From 66-474 sp040388785 (lineage in GTDB: Bacteria; Pseudomonadota; Gammaproteobacteria; Xanthomonadales; Rhodanobacteraceae), in contig JAZKBD010000035.1 in assembly GCA_040388785.1 (NCBI GenBank), positions 11,364 through 75,363 of the forward strand: a stretch of 64,000 nucleotides of DNA. Reading direction: 5' to 3'. A program made the position numbers and the translations under genes. A model generated the notes under the pieces. The model saw only the letters and a list, made by a program, of their open reading frames with translations, searched no databases and was not told the DNA's origin. Shown here one piece after another: positions 1-9,539 of this stretch (its first letter is position 1; the number at the start of each line of letters is the position of its first letter).

Positions 1-834
1 TGGCGCGAGTTGATCCGGATACTGCTGCCACACCTCGCCCACCACCCACGCGTGCGGGTTGACCGCATCGACGCCCTGGTGGAACTCGCGCCACCAATCG
101 AGGTTCTTGTTGAGTACCGCTTGGTTGTTCCAGTCGGTCTCGAAGTTCAAGTAGACGTGCTGCGCGGCGTCCAGCCGAAAACCGTCCACGCCTTTCTTCA
201 GCCAGAACTTGCCGACGTCGATCATTGCCTTGCGCACGGCAGGATCGTCGTAGTTCAGGTCGGGCATCTCATCGGTGAACACGCCAAGGTAGTTTTGGCC
301 GTTCGGCAGCGCGTGCCATGCGAAACTGCCCGTCGCGCTGATCGCCTTGAGATCGGTCTCGGCCGTCGCCCACGAGTACCAGTCGTGGTACTTGCCGTGC
401 GGATCGCGCGCGGCGAGGAACCACGGCGACCGGTTGCTGGTGTGGTTCGCCACCAGATCCATGATGACCTTGATGCCGCGCTTGTGCGCCTCGCGCAGCA
501 GCCGCCCGAAATCCGCCATCGTGCCGTACTGCGGATTGATCGCGTAATAATCAGTGACGTCGTAGCCGTGATAGCTGGGCGATGGATTGATCGGCATCAG
601 CCAGATGCCATCGACGCCCAGCGATTGCAGGTAATCGAGTTTGGCGGTGACGCCGTTCAGGTCGCCGATGCCGTCGCCGTTGGTGTCGTACCAGCTGCGC
701 ACGAAGATTTCGTAATAGACGCTGGAAGGATCCTTGCTGCGCTGGGCAGATGGCGCGCGCTTCGCCGCGAAACTTGCGGACATCGAGGTCAACGCAATGA
801 GCAACGCGACGACGCAACATGCTGCTTTCCTCAC
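1..834 (-). CDS. Secreted GH13 alpha-amylase-family enzyme (3' end beyond window)
   Basis: Probably hydrolyses starch or maltodextrin outside the cytoplasm. The GTG start at 834 opens a typical signal peptide (VRKAACC, then a hydrophobic run ending in SFA-A). It overlaps the halogenase stop by four bases (GTGA), which implies translational coupling. GH13 landmarks are visible: YYEIFVRSWYDTNGDGIGDL near the start of the barrel, region I DLVANHTS (about residue 126), region II GVDGFRLDAAQH with nucleophile Asp about 222, and region III VVGEVWQ with acid/base Glu about 267. Region IV and the C-terminal domain lie beyond base 1. It is the last visible gene of a minus-strand operon behind the TonB receptor and halogenase. 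The exact specificity (amylase, cyclomaltodextrinase or glucosidase) cannot be decided from the fragment. Confidence 0.9.
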   Translation of the reverse strand, partial: MRKAACCVVALLIALTSMSASFAAKRAPSAQRSKDPSSVYYEIFVRSWYDTNGDGIGDLNGVTAKLDYLQSLGVDGIWLMPINPSPSYHGYDVTDYYAINPQYGTMADFGRLLREAHKRGIKVIMDLVANHTSNRSPWFLAARDPHGKYHDWYSWATAETDLKAISATGSFAWHALPNGQNYLGVFTDEMPDLNYDDPAVRKAMIDVGKFWLKKGVDGFRLDAAQHVYLNFETDWNNQAVLNKNLDWWREFHQGVDAVNPHAWVVGEVWQQYPDQLAP

Positions 835-2372
835 GATGCACTCCTCGCGACTTCGGTCATCGGCCTGGGCGTTGCAGGCGCGCAGGTCCTCGCGACGAAA
901 TCATCGTGCGCAGGCAAGCGCTCGACCGCGCGAAGGATCAAGGTGCGGATGTCGGACAGGAATGCCCGCAGTTTCGAATCCTCCAGTTCATCGGTCAGCG
1001 GGTGATGGTGCGCCGGTTCGATACGCTGTCCCAGCATCACCTGCAGCCAGCCCGCTTCGGTGAACAGTTCGTCTGCTTCGCGGAAGATCAACCCAGTGCG
1101 GCGGAACAGCGCGATGCGGCGCGCGAGTTCTTCCGGCACATCCATCGCGCCACAAGCTTTCCAGAACGGCGTGTCATCACGCTCGGTGGCCTTGTAATGC
1201 AGGATCAGGAAATCGCGCACGCGCTCGTATTCGAAGCGCGTCTGGCGGTTGTATTGGTCGATCAGTATCGGATCGCAGCGCCGATCCGGAAACATGCCGA
1301 GGAAGCGCGCAATGCCCGACTGCACCAGGTGGATGCTGGTCGATTCCAGCGGTTCCATGAAACCGGCGGCCAGCCCCAGCGCCAGGCAATTGCGGTTCCA
1401 CTGAAGCCTGCGCATCCCGGTGACGAAGCGCAGCGGCCGTGGATCTTCCAGCGGCTCGCCTTCGAGATTCGCGAGCAGTTGCGCGGCGGCTTCGTCGTCG
1501 CTGATGAAGCGGCTGCAGTAAACGTGGCCATTGCCGGTGCGGTGCTGCAACGCGATCCGCCATTGCCAGCCGGACGTGCGCGCGAACGCCTGCGTGTAGG
1601 GCCGCATCGGCGTGCTGCGCGTGCTCGCCAGCGCGAGCGCACGATCGCAGGGCAGCCAGTGCTGCCAATTTTCGTAACCGGTTTTCAGCGCGCCTTCGAT
1701 CAGGAGCCCGCGGAACCCCGAGCAGTCGATGAAAAAGTCTCCTTCGACGTTTTCACCACTCTCCAGCCGCAGCGATTCGATGAACCCGTCTTCGCCGCGC
1801 AGCTTCACCTCGACCACCTTGCCTTCGACGCGCTGCACCGCGCCTTCCGGAATGCGCTCGCGCAGATACTGCGCATAACGCGCGGCGTCGAACTGGTAGG
1901 CGTAGCGGATGCCGCCCAGCGGACTGTTGCCCACCTTGTCCAGTCGTGCGAACTTGTCCGCCGCGGCGGCGGCGGCATTCAATGAGTACGCCCACAGCGA
2001 ATGCGCGTCGCCTCCTGCGCGGCTGCGCAGCCAGTAATGGTGGAACGGCAGCAGGCCCAGCGGCAGGCCGATGTCGCCAAACGCATGGAGGTACGAATCA
2101 CCCAAGCGCCCCCAGTCGTTGAGCTGCACGCCCAGCTTGTACGTGCCGTGGGTGAAGCGCATCAGGTCGTCCTCGTCGATGCCGAGGAACGCGTTGATGT
2201 GCTGGATCTGCGGGATCGTGGCCTCGCCCACGCCGACGGTGCCGATCTCGGCCGATCCGATCAGACGGATTTCCCGTCGCGGCCCGAACGCGCGCGCCAG
2301 CAACGCCGCCGCCATCCATCCGGCGGTGCCGCCGCCCACGATCACCACGCGCCGGATCGCGGATTCATTCAT
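831..2372 (-). CDS. Tryptophan-halogenase-family flavoprotein of a TonB-receptor locus
   Basis: A 513-residue FAD-dependent protein of the tryptophan 7-halogenase family. The N-terminal dinucleotide-binding motif VIVGGGTAGWM is at residues 10-20. Lys79, in TYKLGVQ, matches the lysine essential in PrnA and RebH. The GFMEPLESTSIHL block typical of the family is present. The usual WxWxIP signature appears as WQWRIAL, so the Ile is kept but the Pro is not. The ATG at 2372 is chosen over an upstream ATG at 2423 because the Rossmann motif then begins at residue 9. Members of this clade sit beside TonB receptors in carbohydrate loci of Xanthomonadales and Caulobacterales, where their substrate is not established. 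The stop overlaps the start of the downstream GH13 gene by four bases, and the gene lies 78 bp from the receptor. Confidence 0.88.
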   Translation of the reverse strand: MNESAIRRVVIVGGGTAGWMAAALLARAFGPRREIRLIGSAEIGTVGVGEATIPQIQHINAFLGIDEDDLMRFTHGTYKLGVQLNDWGRLGDSYLHAFGDIGLPLGLLPFHHYWLRSRAGGDAHSLWAYSLNAAAAAADKFARLDKVGNSPLGGIRYAYQFDAARYAQYLRERIPEGAVQRVEGKVVEVKLRGEDGFIESLRLESGENVEGDFFIDCSGFRGLLIEGALKTGYENWQHWLPCDRALALASTRSTPMRPYTQAFARTSGWQWRIALQHRTGNGHVYCSRFISDDEAAAQLLANLEGEPLEDPRPLRFVTGMRRLQWNRNCLALGLAAGFMEPLESTSIHLVQSGIARFLGMFPDRRCDPILIDQYNRQTRFEYERVRDFLILHYKATERDDTPFWKACGAMDVPEELARRIALFRRTGLIFREADELFTEAGWLQVMLGQRIEPAHHHPLTDELEDSKLRAFLSDIRTLILRAVERLPAHDDFVARTCAPATPRPMTEVARSAS

Positions 2373-2450
2373 GCCGGAAGTGTACGCGTCGAACACGGCA
2401 ACGGCACGGAATCGCTGCCGCAATCAGCGAAACCGTGCCGCCGCCATGCC

Positions 2451-5314
2451 TCAAAAGAACTTGTACGACACGCCGACTTCGTAGCGGCGGCCATACTCTT
2501 CCCACGTCAGCACTTGGCGCGGGTCGTTGTTCTGGTAGGTGATGAAGCGCTGGTTGGTGAGGTTCGACCCCTGCAACAGGAACGTCAGGCCCTTCATGCG
2601 CCCGTCCGGAATCGTGTAGCTGACCTGCGCGTCGTAGGTGCTGCCGCCCTTGATGGTTTGCAGGATGCGCGTGGCGCTGATGCCCTGCACTTCGCCGAGG
2701 AAGCTGGTGCGGTAGCTGTCGCTGACGCGCGCCTCGAAACCGTCGTGCTGGTAGTAGATCGTGCCGTTGGCCACCCACTTCGAAAGCCCGGGCACCGTGA
2801 TCGCCTGCGGATTGCCCGCGTACACCACCGCGCTCTTGGTGTAGTCGCCGGTCAGGATGAAACCGAAATCCTCCAGCACCGGCACCGAAGTCAGCGCCTT
2901 GAACGGCAGGTTGATCGTGCCCTGCAGGCCCTTCACGCTGCCGTGGCCGTCGTTGGTCGGACCCGAAATGATGCCGTAGGTGGTACCGAGCAGCTTTTGC
3001 TGATCCGCGTTCAGGAACGCACCGACGAACGGCGCGAAGTTGTACAGGAACGCAGCGCTCGGGTTGATGAAATCCGTCAGCTTCAGGTAGTAACCGGATA
3101 CCGCCATGTAGCCCTGGTTCTGCGCGAAGTAATGCTCGAGGCTGATGTTGAAGTTGTCCGACATCGTCGGCAGCAGCTCGGGGTTGCCGCCGTTCGCGCT
3201 GAAGTACGACTGGTTGGGATTGGTGTTCTGCAGCGCCGTGATGTTGCCGCTGATCGCGAGNNNNNNNNNNGGTCCATGCGCGGGCGCGCCAGCACGCGCG
3301 CGGCGCCGACGCGCAGGTCGGTGCTGGGCGTGAACTGGAACACCAGGTGGGCGCTGGGCAACCAGCGGGTGTATTTGGTGCCTCCGGAAACCGGCACCAG
3401 CGTCACCACCGAGGAGCCTGTCGAACTGGTGCCCGCGGCGACGCGCTGGCCCTGCGAGCTTTCATTCGTATGCGCGACCTGCACGCCGAGGTTGCCGCGC
3501 ACCGGCACGTTGCCGAGCGAAGTGTCGATGTTGAATTGCACGAACGGCGTGGTGTCGAGCTCGCGTACCTTCCAGTTGGGCGGCACGCCGATCGACGACA
3601 ACGCGGTGGGGAACAGGTTGTAGGTGCCGTCGGCGAGGAAATCGAGCGGGTTGTAGACCACCTGCTGGCCGATGCCCATCCATGCCAGCGGATTGCCGAT
3701 CGTGTACGACGGGATCGCTGCGGTCTGCGCGCCCTTCGGAAAGGCGGCTGTCGGCGGCAGCACGATGAAATCCTGATCGATGTCGTAGTTCTTGTTGCGG
3801 GTCGCGCGATCGACGCCGAACTGCATGTTCGAGAACGGCCCGCTCATGAATTCATGCTCGACCGACAGGCGCAGCCGCGCGAGGTAATCGTTGGTGTGCG
3901 GCATGTTGATGAAGCCCGCCTGCACCACCGACGGATTGTTGCCGCTGCCCCAGCCTTGCGGATCGGTCAGCACCAATCCCTGCGTGTAATCCAGCGTGGG
4001 ATCGACGGACAACATGCCGCTGCCGGCTTCCTCGAAGGCCAGCGTATCGGTCGGGCCGGACTTGTTGTAGCCGAAGCCCGAGTAGCTTTCCAGCAACACG
4101 TCCTGGCGATCGGCGCGCGAATAGCTGGCGTCCAGTTCCGCGGACCAGTCTTCGTTGAAACGCAGCTTGTTGTTCCAGCCGATGTTCCAGACCTTGGCGC
4201 GGGTCTGGTTGTAGTCGTTGCGCACGACCGGCGAAACATTGCTGTACACGCCGCTCTGCACGAAACCATTCTGGACATTGCCGGGCTGGAGCACGACGCC
4301 CACGCCGTAGTACAACGGCAGTTCCGCGCCCTTGGCCTGCTGGGTTTCACGGAAGTTGTCCCAGGTGAGGTCGAGTGTGCTGGTGAAGTTGTCGCTCGGC
4401 CGGTACTGCAGCGTCGCCAGCAGGCCGGTGCGCTTCAATTGATCCGAAATGCCGTAGTTCTTGGAGCCACCCACCACCAGGTCGCCATTGGAATCGGTGG
4501 CGTAACCCCACGGCGCCTGGTGCTCGATCTGCGCCGGATTGGATTCGAGGTCGACGCCCAGCGTGACGCCGAAGGTGTGGTCGGCGAACTGGTTGACGTA
4601 CACGCCGTTCACCGAATAACCGTGGTCGCTGACGCCGGGTCCGGGCGACAACGTCGAAAGGCTGTCCCAAACGTAGTGCGCGTTGACCGCGGCCACCGGA
4701 CCCGGTTGTTCCAGCGGGCGGATCGTGCGCATGTCCACCGTGCCGGACAGGCCCTGCCCGATCAGGCTGGCGCTCGGCGACATGTAAACGACGACGCTGT
4801 TGAACCAGCTCGACGGGTATTGGTCGTATTGCACGTCGCGGTTGTTGGAGGTGCTGACCTGCTCGCGCCCGTTCACCAGCGCGGTCGAGAAGTCGGGACC
4901 GAGGCCGTGGATCGTGACGACCTGCGGACGGCCGCTCAAGGTCTGCACCGCCAGGCCCGGCAGACGACCGAGCGCGTCGGCGATGCTGGTGCCGGGCAGC
5001 TTGCCGATCTGTTCGGCGGAAACCGCCTCGACGATCTCGTCGGAATTGCGCTTGATCGCGGTGGCATTCTGCAGGCTGCCTGCATAACCGCGCACGTTGA
5101 TCGCCTGCAGTTGCTGCGGCTGCGTTTTCTGCTTCTCGTTCTTCTTCTTGCCGTTGGCGTTCTGATCAGTCGTGGCGGTCTGGTCCTGCTGCTGCGGCTG
5201 ATCCTGCGCGCCGCCGGCCGGCGCGCTGGCGGCGAAAGCGATGTTGGCGCAGGTGGCAAGCCCGATGCCTGCGGAGAGCAGGGCCAGCGTCATCATGTTG
5301 CGTTTCAGTTGCAT
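2451..5314 (-). CDS. TonB-dependent outer-membrane receptor, maltodextrin locus (interrupted by an assembly gap)
   Basis: Outer-membrane active transporter, inferred to import maltodextrins with TonB energy. The ATG at 5314 opens a signal peptide (MQLKRNMMTLALLSAGIG, ending near FAASA). A Gln/Lys-rich linker follows, then a plug domain (INVRGYAGSLQ, ALGRLPGLAVQ, VTIHGLGPDFSTALVNGRE), and a barrel ending in the aromatic YEVGVSYKFF. It resembles the Caulobacter-type receptors of about 950 residues. Ten Ns at 3261-3270 fall inside the conserved barrel region: the coding frame before the gap ends in LARPRMD and the other side resumes at LAISGNITALQN. The frames on the two sides differ by one base, so the ten Ns do not give the true gap length. 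It lies upstream of the halogenase and secreted GH13 genes and diverges from the alpha-glucosidase across two operator-like sites. Confidence 0.9.
3261..3270. other. Assembly gap (10 N) inside the TonB receptor gene
   Basis: Ten unknown bases. Receptor sequence reads on both sides in different frames, so the run is a placeholder of unknown true length and not an exact count. Confidence 0.99.
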
Positions 5315-5432
5315 CGGTCGTCCCCAGTGGTGAACGTCGGTGTGCGTGTCGCGGCCATTCCGCGTGCAATCCCGCGCTCGCGGCGCGGGTGTGATCAGGA
5401 TGGTAGGCGTCCGGTTTCGCGCCGGGCGCGCG

Positions 5433-5448
5433 GCGCATACGTATTCAT
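5433..5448. promoter_or_regulatory. Putative LacI-family operator, copy 1
   Basis: GCGCATACGTATTCAT, with the perfect palindrome ATACGTAT at 5437-5444. The central CpG dyad is typical of LacI-family operators. It is the exact reverse complement of 5553-5568. The likely ligand is the LacI-type regulator encoded at 7378-8442 (inference). Confidence 0.65.
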
Positions 5449-5552
5449 CCCGCCATTGGCCCGAGCGTGATGCGACGCAGCACGCGAGACGCGCGCGATG
5501 TTCGTGCACATGCACGGCAATGCGCGTGATCCATGACGCACCCGCAGCATGC

Positions 5553-5568
5553 ATGAATACGTATGCGC
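5553..5568. promoter_or_regulatory. Putative LacI-family operator, copy 2
   Basis: ATGAATACGTATGCGC, with the core ATACGTAT at 5557-5564. It is a 16-base exact inverted match to 5433-5448, with dyad centres 120 bp apart. It lies about 90 bp upstream of the alpha-glucosidase start, in a position to control that side of the divergent region. Confidence 0.65.
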
Positions 5569-5657
5569 GTGCGGCGGGCTGAATCGCACCAGCCGCTAAG
5601 CTGGCCGACCTATCAGACGCCGCGAAATGACGCGCGCACCCAGGGACACCTTCGACA

Positions 5658-7277
5658 ATGTCTGACGCTTGTTGGTGGCGCGGCGCCGTCATCTACCAGA
5701 TCTATCCGCGCAGCTTTCTCGATACCGACGGCGACGGCGTGGGTGACCTGCCCGGGATCATCGAACGGCTCGACTACGTGGCATCGCTGGGCGTGGACGC
5801 GCTGTGGATCGCGCCGTTCTTCAAGTCACCAATGGCCGACTTCGGTTACGACATCGCCGATTACCGCGCGGTCGATCCGTTGTTCGGCAACCTCGACGAT
5901 TTCGATCGGCTGCTGGCGAAGGCGCATTCGCTGGGGCTGAAGGTGATGATCGACCAGGTCTTGAGCCACACCTCGGCCGAACACGCGTGGTTCCGCGAAA
6001 GCCGGCAAAGCCGCAGCAACCCGAAGGCCGACTGGTACGTGTGGGCCGATCCGCGCGAGGACGGCACCGCGCCGAACAACTGGCTGTCGATCTTCGGCGG
6101 GCCTGCGTGGCAATGGGAACCGCGCCGCCAGCAGTACTACCTGCACAATTTCCTCACCGAGCAGCCGGACCTCAACTTCCACAACCCGGAAGTGCGCGCG
6201 GCGATGCTCGACAACCTGCGCTTCTGGCTGGAGCGCGGCGTGGACGGCTTTCGCCTCGACTCGATCAACTTCTGTTTCCACGACACGCAACTGCGCGACA
6301 ACCCGCCCAAGCCGAAGGGCCAGCGCACGGGACGCGGCTTCAGCGCGGACAATCCGTACGCCTACCAGTACCACTACTTCAACAACACGCAGCCGGAAAA
6401 CCTTGCGTTCCTCGGTGAACTGCGCGCGTTGCTCGATCGCTATCCCGGCGCGACCACGCTGGGCGAAATCGCGTCCGAGGATTCGCTGGCGACGATGGCC
6501 GAATACACCGCCGGGCATCGCCTGCACATGGGCTACAGCTTCGAACTGCTCACCGACGACTTCAGCGCGACCTACATCCGCGACACGGTGCGCGCGCAGG
6601 AAGCGAAGATGACCGAAGGCTGGCCATGCTGGGCGATTTCCAACCACGACGTCGAACGCGTGCTGTCGCGCTGGGGCGACGGCCACGCCTCGGCGCTGCT
6701 GGCCAACCTGCTCACCGCAATGCTCTGTTCGCTGCGCGGCTCGGTATGCGTCTACCAAGGCGAAGAACTGGGCCTGACCGAAGCCGAGGTGCCGTACGAG
6801 GCGCTGCAGGATCCCTACGGCATCGCGTTCTGGCCGCAATTCAAGGGACGCGACGGCTGCCGCACCCCGATGCCGTGGAGCGCGGATGCGCACGGCGGAT
6901 TCACCGCCGGCACGCCGTGGCTGCCGGTGCCGCAGGAACATCTCGCGCTGGCGGTGTCGCGGCAGGAAGCCGACGAAGCTTCGACGCTCAACGGTTTTCG
7001 CGCCTTCATGCATTGGCGGCGCGAACATCCGGCGTTGCGCGCGGGAGCGATCCGTTTCCTGGATACACCGGAACCGATCCTCGCCTTCACCCGCGAGACG
7101 CCCGGCGAAACATTGCTGGTCGCCTTCAATCTCTCCGACGCCGCCGCTGATTTCTCGGTGCCCTCCTTGCGCGGCGCAAAGCCGCTGCACGGCCACGGCC
7201 TGCACCAGGGCACGCTGGATGGCGAACACGTGCGCCTGCCCGGCCATGGCGCGATTTTCGCCGCGCTCGCGGCCTGA
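5658..7277 (+). CDS. Alpha-glucosidase, GH13 subfamily 23 type
   Basis: Cytoplasmic enzyme expected to release glucose from maltose and maltodextrins. The 539-residue length and the N-terminus WWRGAVIYQIYPRSFLDTDG fit the GH13_23 alpha-glucosidases known from Xanthomonas (XgtA type) and Halomonas. The catalytic residues fall at Asp201 (GVDGFRLDS), Glu270 (TLGEIA) and Asp331 (ISNHDVERV). There is no signal peptide, unlike the secreted GH13 enzyme at 1-834. It is first in a plus-strand set with the LacI regulator and glucokinase, downstream of two operator-like sites. Some relatives also transglucosylate small acceptors, and this cannot be judged from sequence. Confidence 0.93.
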   Translation: MSDACWWRGAVIYQIYPRSFLDTDGDGVGDLPGIIERLDYVASLGVDALWIAPFFKSPMADFGYDIADYRAVDPLFGNLDDFDRLLAKAHSLGLKVMIDQVLSHTSAEHAWFRESRQSRSNPKADWYVWADPREDGTAPNNWLSIFGGPAWQWEPRRQQYYLHNFLTEQPDLNFHNPEVRAAMLDNLRFWLERGVDGFRLDSINFCFHDTQLRDNPPKPKGQRTGRGFSADNPYAYQYHYFNNTQPENLAFLGELRALLDRYPGATTLGEIASEDSLATMAEYTAGHRLHMGYSFELLTDDFSATYIRDTVRAQEAKMTEGWPCWAISNHDVERVLSRWGDGHASALLANLLTAMLCSLRGSVCVYQGEELGLTEAEVPYEALQDPYGIAFWPQFKGRDGCRTPMPWSADAHGGFTAGTPWLPVPQEHLALAVSRQEADEASTLNGFRAFMHWRREHPALRAGAIRFLDTPEPILAFTRETPGETLLVAFNLSDAAADFSVPSLRGAKPLHGHGLHQGTLDGEHVRLPGHGAIFAALAA

Positions 7278-7377
7278 TCCGGCAGGATCGAGGCCGTCCA
7301 CCCGGCAGCATCACGCGAGTTTGGATAGCATCATCACCTTCGACTTCCCTGTCGCAGGGTCCGAAGGCCGCCGCCGC

Positions 7378-8442
7378 GTGCAAAGCAAGAAGCGCATCAC
7401 GTCGTTCGACATCGCCGAAAAGGCGGGGGTCTCGCAGGCCACGGTGTCGCGCGCGTTGCGCGGCGACCCCTCGGTGAGCTGCGAGACGCGCCGGCGCGTG
7501 GAGGCGGCCGCCGTGGCGCTGAATTACACCGTCGACAAGAACGCCTCGAACCTGCGCGGCCGGCTCACCGGCACGCTGGCATTGTTGTTTTTCGAAGATC
7601 CCACGCCGGACGACTCGCACATCAATCCGTTCTTCCTGTCGATGCTGGGCTCGATCACGCGCGCCTGCGCGCGGCATGGCTACGATCTGCTGATCTCGTT
7701 CCAGGAACTCGCGCGCGACTGGCACGCCGATTTCGCGGAGAGCAAGAAGGCCGACGGCATCATCCTGCTCGGCTACGGCGATTACCTCACCCACACCAGC
7801 CGGCTGGAAAAGCTGCGCGCGCGCGGCACCCGCATCGTCAGCTGGGGCGCGGTGATGCCCGACCAGCCTTGCGTCACCATCGGCTGCGACAATTTCAGCG
7901 GCGGCCGCAGCATCACCGAACACCTGCTCGACCAGGGCTGCCGGCGCATCGCCTTCCTCGGCGATGCCTCGCAGCACTTTCCGGAATTCCAGGAACGTTA
8001 TCGCGGCCACCTGCAGGCCCTGCGTGCGCGCGGCATCGTGCCCGACGAGGCGCTGCAGGTAGACGCAGAAAGCTCGCAACAGGAAGGCCGCCGCGCGACG
8101 GAAACCCTGCTCGCGCGCGGCGAACCGTTCGATGCGATCTTCGCCGCCAGCGACCTGATCGCGATCGGTGCGATAGGCGCGCTGTCGGCGCAGGGCATCA
8201 GCGTGCCGTTCGAGGTCGCCGTGGCCGGTTTCGACGACATTCCGATGGCCAGCTTCGTCAATCCGCCGCTCACGACCGTGCAGCAGGACACGCAGCGCGC
8301 CGGCGAAATGCTGGTGGACAGCCTGCTGCGCCTGATCCACAACGAAGCCGTGGAAAGCCGGATGCTGCCGATGAAACTGATGGTGCGACGATCCAGCCTG
8401 TGGCAGGACCTGCCGCATCCCGAACCCGCGAACAAGGACTGA
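7378..8442 (+). CDS. LacI-family transcriptional regulator (MalR-like by context)
   Basis: A 354-residue repressor-type protein. An N-terminal helix-turn-helix with the LacI signature AEKAGVSQATVSRAL is followed by a hinge region and a periplasmic-binding-like sugar domain (VAVAGFDDIPMASF, PPLTTVQQ). The GTG at 7378 is chosen because the HTH then begins a few residues in and GAAGG lies about 10 bp upstream; an in-frame TTG at 7321 is a possible alternative. It lies between the alpha-glucosidase and glucokinase, six bases before the latter's ATG. The natural target is the ATACGTAT pair at 5433-5568. The effector is probably maltose, a maltodextrin or glucose, by locus context only. Confidence 0.9.
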   Translation: MQSKKRITSFDIAEKAGVSQATVSRALRGDPSVSCETRRRVEAAAVALNYTVDKNASNLRGRLTGTLALLFFEDPTPDDSHINPFFLSMLGSITRACARHGYDLLISFQELARDWHADFAESKKADGIILLGYGDYLTHTSRLEKLRARGTRIVSWGAVMPDQPCVTIGCDNFSGGRSITEHLLDQGCRRIAFLGDASQHFPEFQERYRGHLQALRARGIVPDEALQVDAESSQQEGRRATETLLARGEPFDAIFAASDLIAIGAIGALSAQGISVPFEVAVAGFDDIPMASFVNPPLTTVQQDTQRAGEMLVDSLLRLIHNEAVESRMLPMKLMVRRSSLWQDLPHPEPANKD

Positions 8443-8448
8443 TGGACG

Positions 8449-9423
8449 ATGCAGAAGCTTGCACTGATCGGCGACATCGGCGGTACCAACGCGCGCTTCG
8501 CGCTCACCGACCTCACGGCCGATGCACCGCAGATCTTCGAGGAACAAACCTTCACCGACGCCGGCTTCCACAGCCTGCGCGACGCCGCACGGCATTATCT
8601 CGGCGCGACGCATGCGGAACCGGTGCGCGCCGCGCTGGCGGTCGCCTCGCCCATCGAAGGCGACGACATCACGCTGACCAATCGCGACTGGTCGTTCAAT
8701 CGCGACACGTTGCAGCAGGCACTCGAACTGGAGCACCTGCAACTCATCAACGACTTCGCGGCCATCGCGTGGGCGGCGCCGCACCTCGCGGCGAGCGACC
8801 GCATCGCGATCCACGGCACGCTCGCCACGCCGCCCCAAGGTCCGGTGACGGTGATCGGCGCGGGCACCGGACTCGGCGTTGCGCTGCTGACCGGTTCCGC
8901 CGAACGAGGCTGGCACGTGGTGCCAACCGAAGGCGGCCACGCGAGCTTCGCGCCCATCGACGACGAGGAACGCGAAATCGCCGCGTGGCTGCGCGTTCGC
9001 CACGGCCGCGTGTCGACGGAACGCCTGCTGAGCGGACACGGCTTGTCCAATCTCGATGCCTGCCTGCGCGGCGTGGCGCCGGCCGCGGCGCCGGCGCCAC
9101 AACCGGGATCGCGGCGCTCCAAGGACGTCGTCGATGCGGCGTTGGCAGGCGAAGCCGCCGCGGTGCACGCGCTGCGGCGCTTCTGCCGGATCTACGGCGC
9201 GGTCGCCGGTGACGCCGCGCTGCTGCACGGCGCCAACACCGTGATGATCGCGGGCGGCGTGGTACTGCACTTCCTCGATTTCTTCCGCGCCAGCGAATTC
9301 ATGGACGCCTTCACCGCCAAGGGCCGCCACGCCAACTACATGCGCCGCATGGCGGTGCAGGTGATCACGCACCCGAATCCCGGACTGCTGGGCGCCGCGG
9401 TGGCGGTGCGCGCTGCGTCCTGA
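8449..9423 (+). CDS. glk: Glucokinase
   Basis: Phosphorylates glucose with ATP to glucose 6-phosphate. The 324-residue protein has the bacterial Glk phosphate-1 motif GDIGGTNARFAL at the N-terminus, GAGTGLGVALL in the middle and EGGHASFAP, the conserved sugar-site block around the catalytic His/Glu region. It follows the LacI regulator by six bases and closes the alpha-glucosidase - regulator - glucokinase set, so it traps the glucose released by the upstream enzyme. Confidence 0.95.
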   Translation: MQKLALIGDIGGTNARFALTDLTADAPQIFEEQTFTDAGFHSLRDAARHYLGATHAEPVRAALAVASPIEGDDITLTNRDWSFNRDTLQQALELEHLQLINDFAAIAWAAPHLAASDRIAIHGTLATPPQGPVTVIGAGTGLGVALLTGSAERGWHVVPTEGGHASFAPIDDEEREIAAWLRVRHGRVSTERLLSGHGLSNLDACLRGVAPAAAPAPQPGSRRSKDVVDAALAGEAAAVHALRRFCRIYGAVAGDAALLHGANTVMIAGGVVLHFLDFFRASEFMDAFTAKGRHANYMRRMAVQVITHPNPGLLGAAVAVRAAS

Positions 9424-9539
9424 CGCTTTGCGCGGCGGCACGGTCGCTGAATCCGCGCCGCAGCGGAACGTTGCCGATGCGATGCCGCGCATCCATGATG
9501 GTGCCGGCACCCGCGTGTTGAAGGAACAACGTCGCGACC

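Larger units (their letters stand above)
5315..5657. promoter_or_regulatory. Divergent control region between TonB receptor and alpha-glucosidase
   Basis: This 343-bp stretch holds no convincing gene. It separates the divergent receptor and glucosidase operons and must carry both promoters. It contains two exact inverted copies of a 16-bp site (listed separately). I could not assign convincing -35/-10 pairs by eye. Confidence 0.7.

Noticed and set aside
10..1005. A long plus-strand open frame covering the GH13 region
   Set aside because: It is antisense to a clear GH13 enzyme with all conserved regions; high GC content leaves long empty frames open.
2373..2423. Upstream ATG for the halogenase-like gene
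   Set aside because: It adds a tail before the FAD motif and shifts Lys79 away from the position seen in PrnA and RebH.
3347..5470. A 707-codon plus-strand frame
   Set aside because: Antisense to the TonB receptor; its translation is Arg/Ala/Val-rich with no domain.
7126..9510. A 794-codon minus-strand frame
   Set aside because: Antisense to the LacI regulator and glucokinase; low-complexity Arg/Ala translation.
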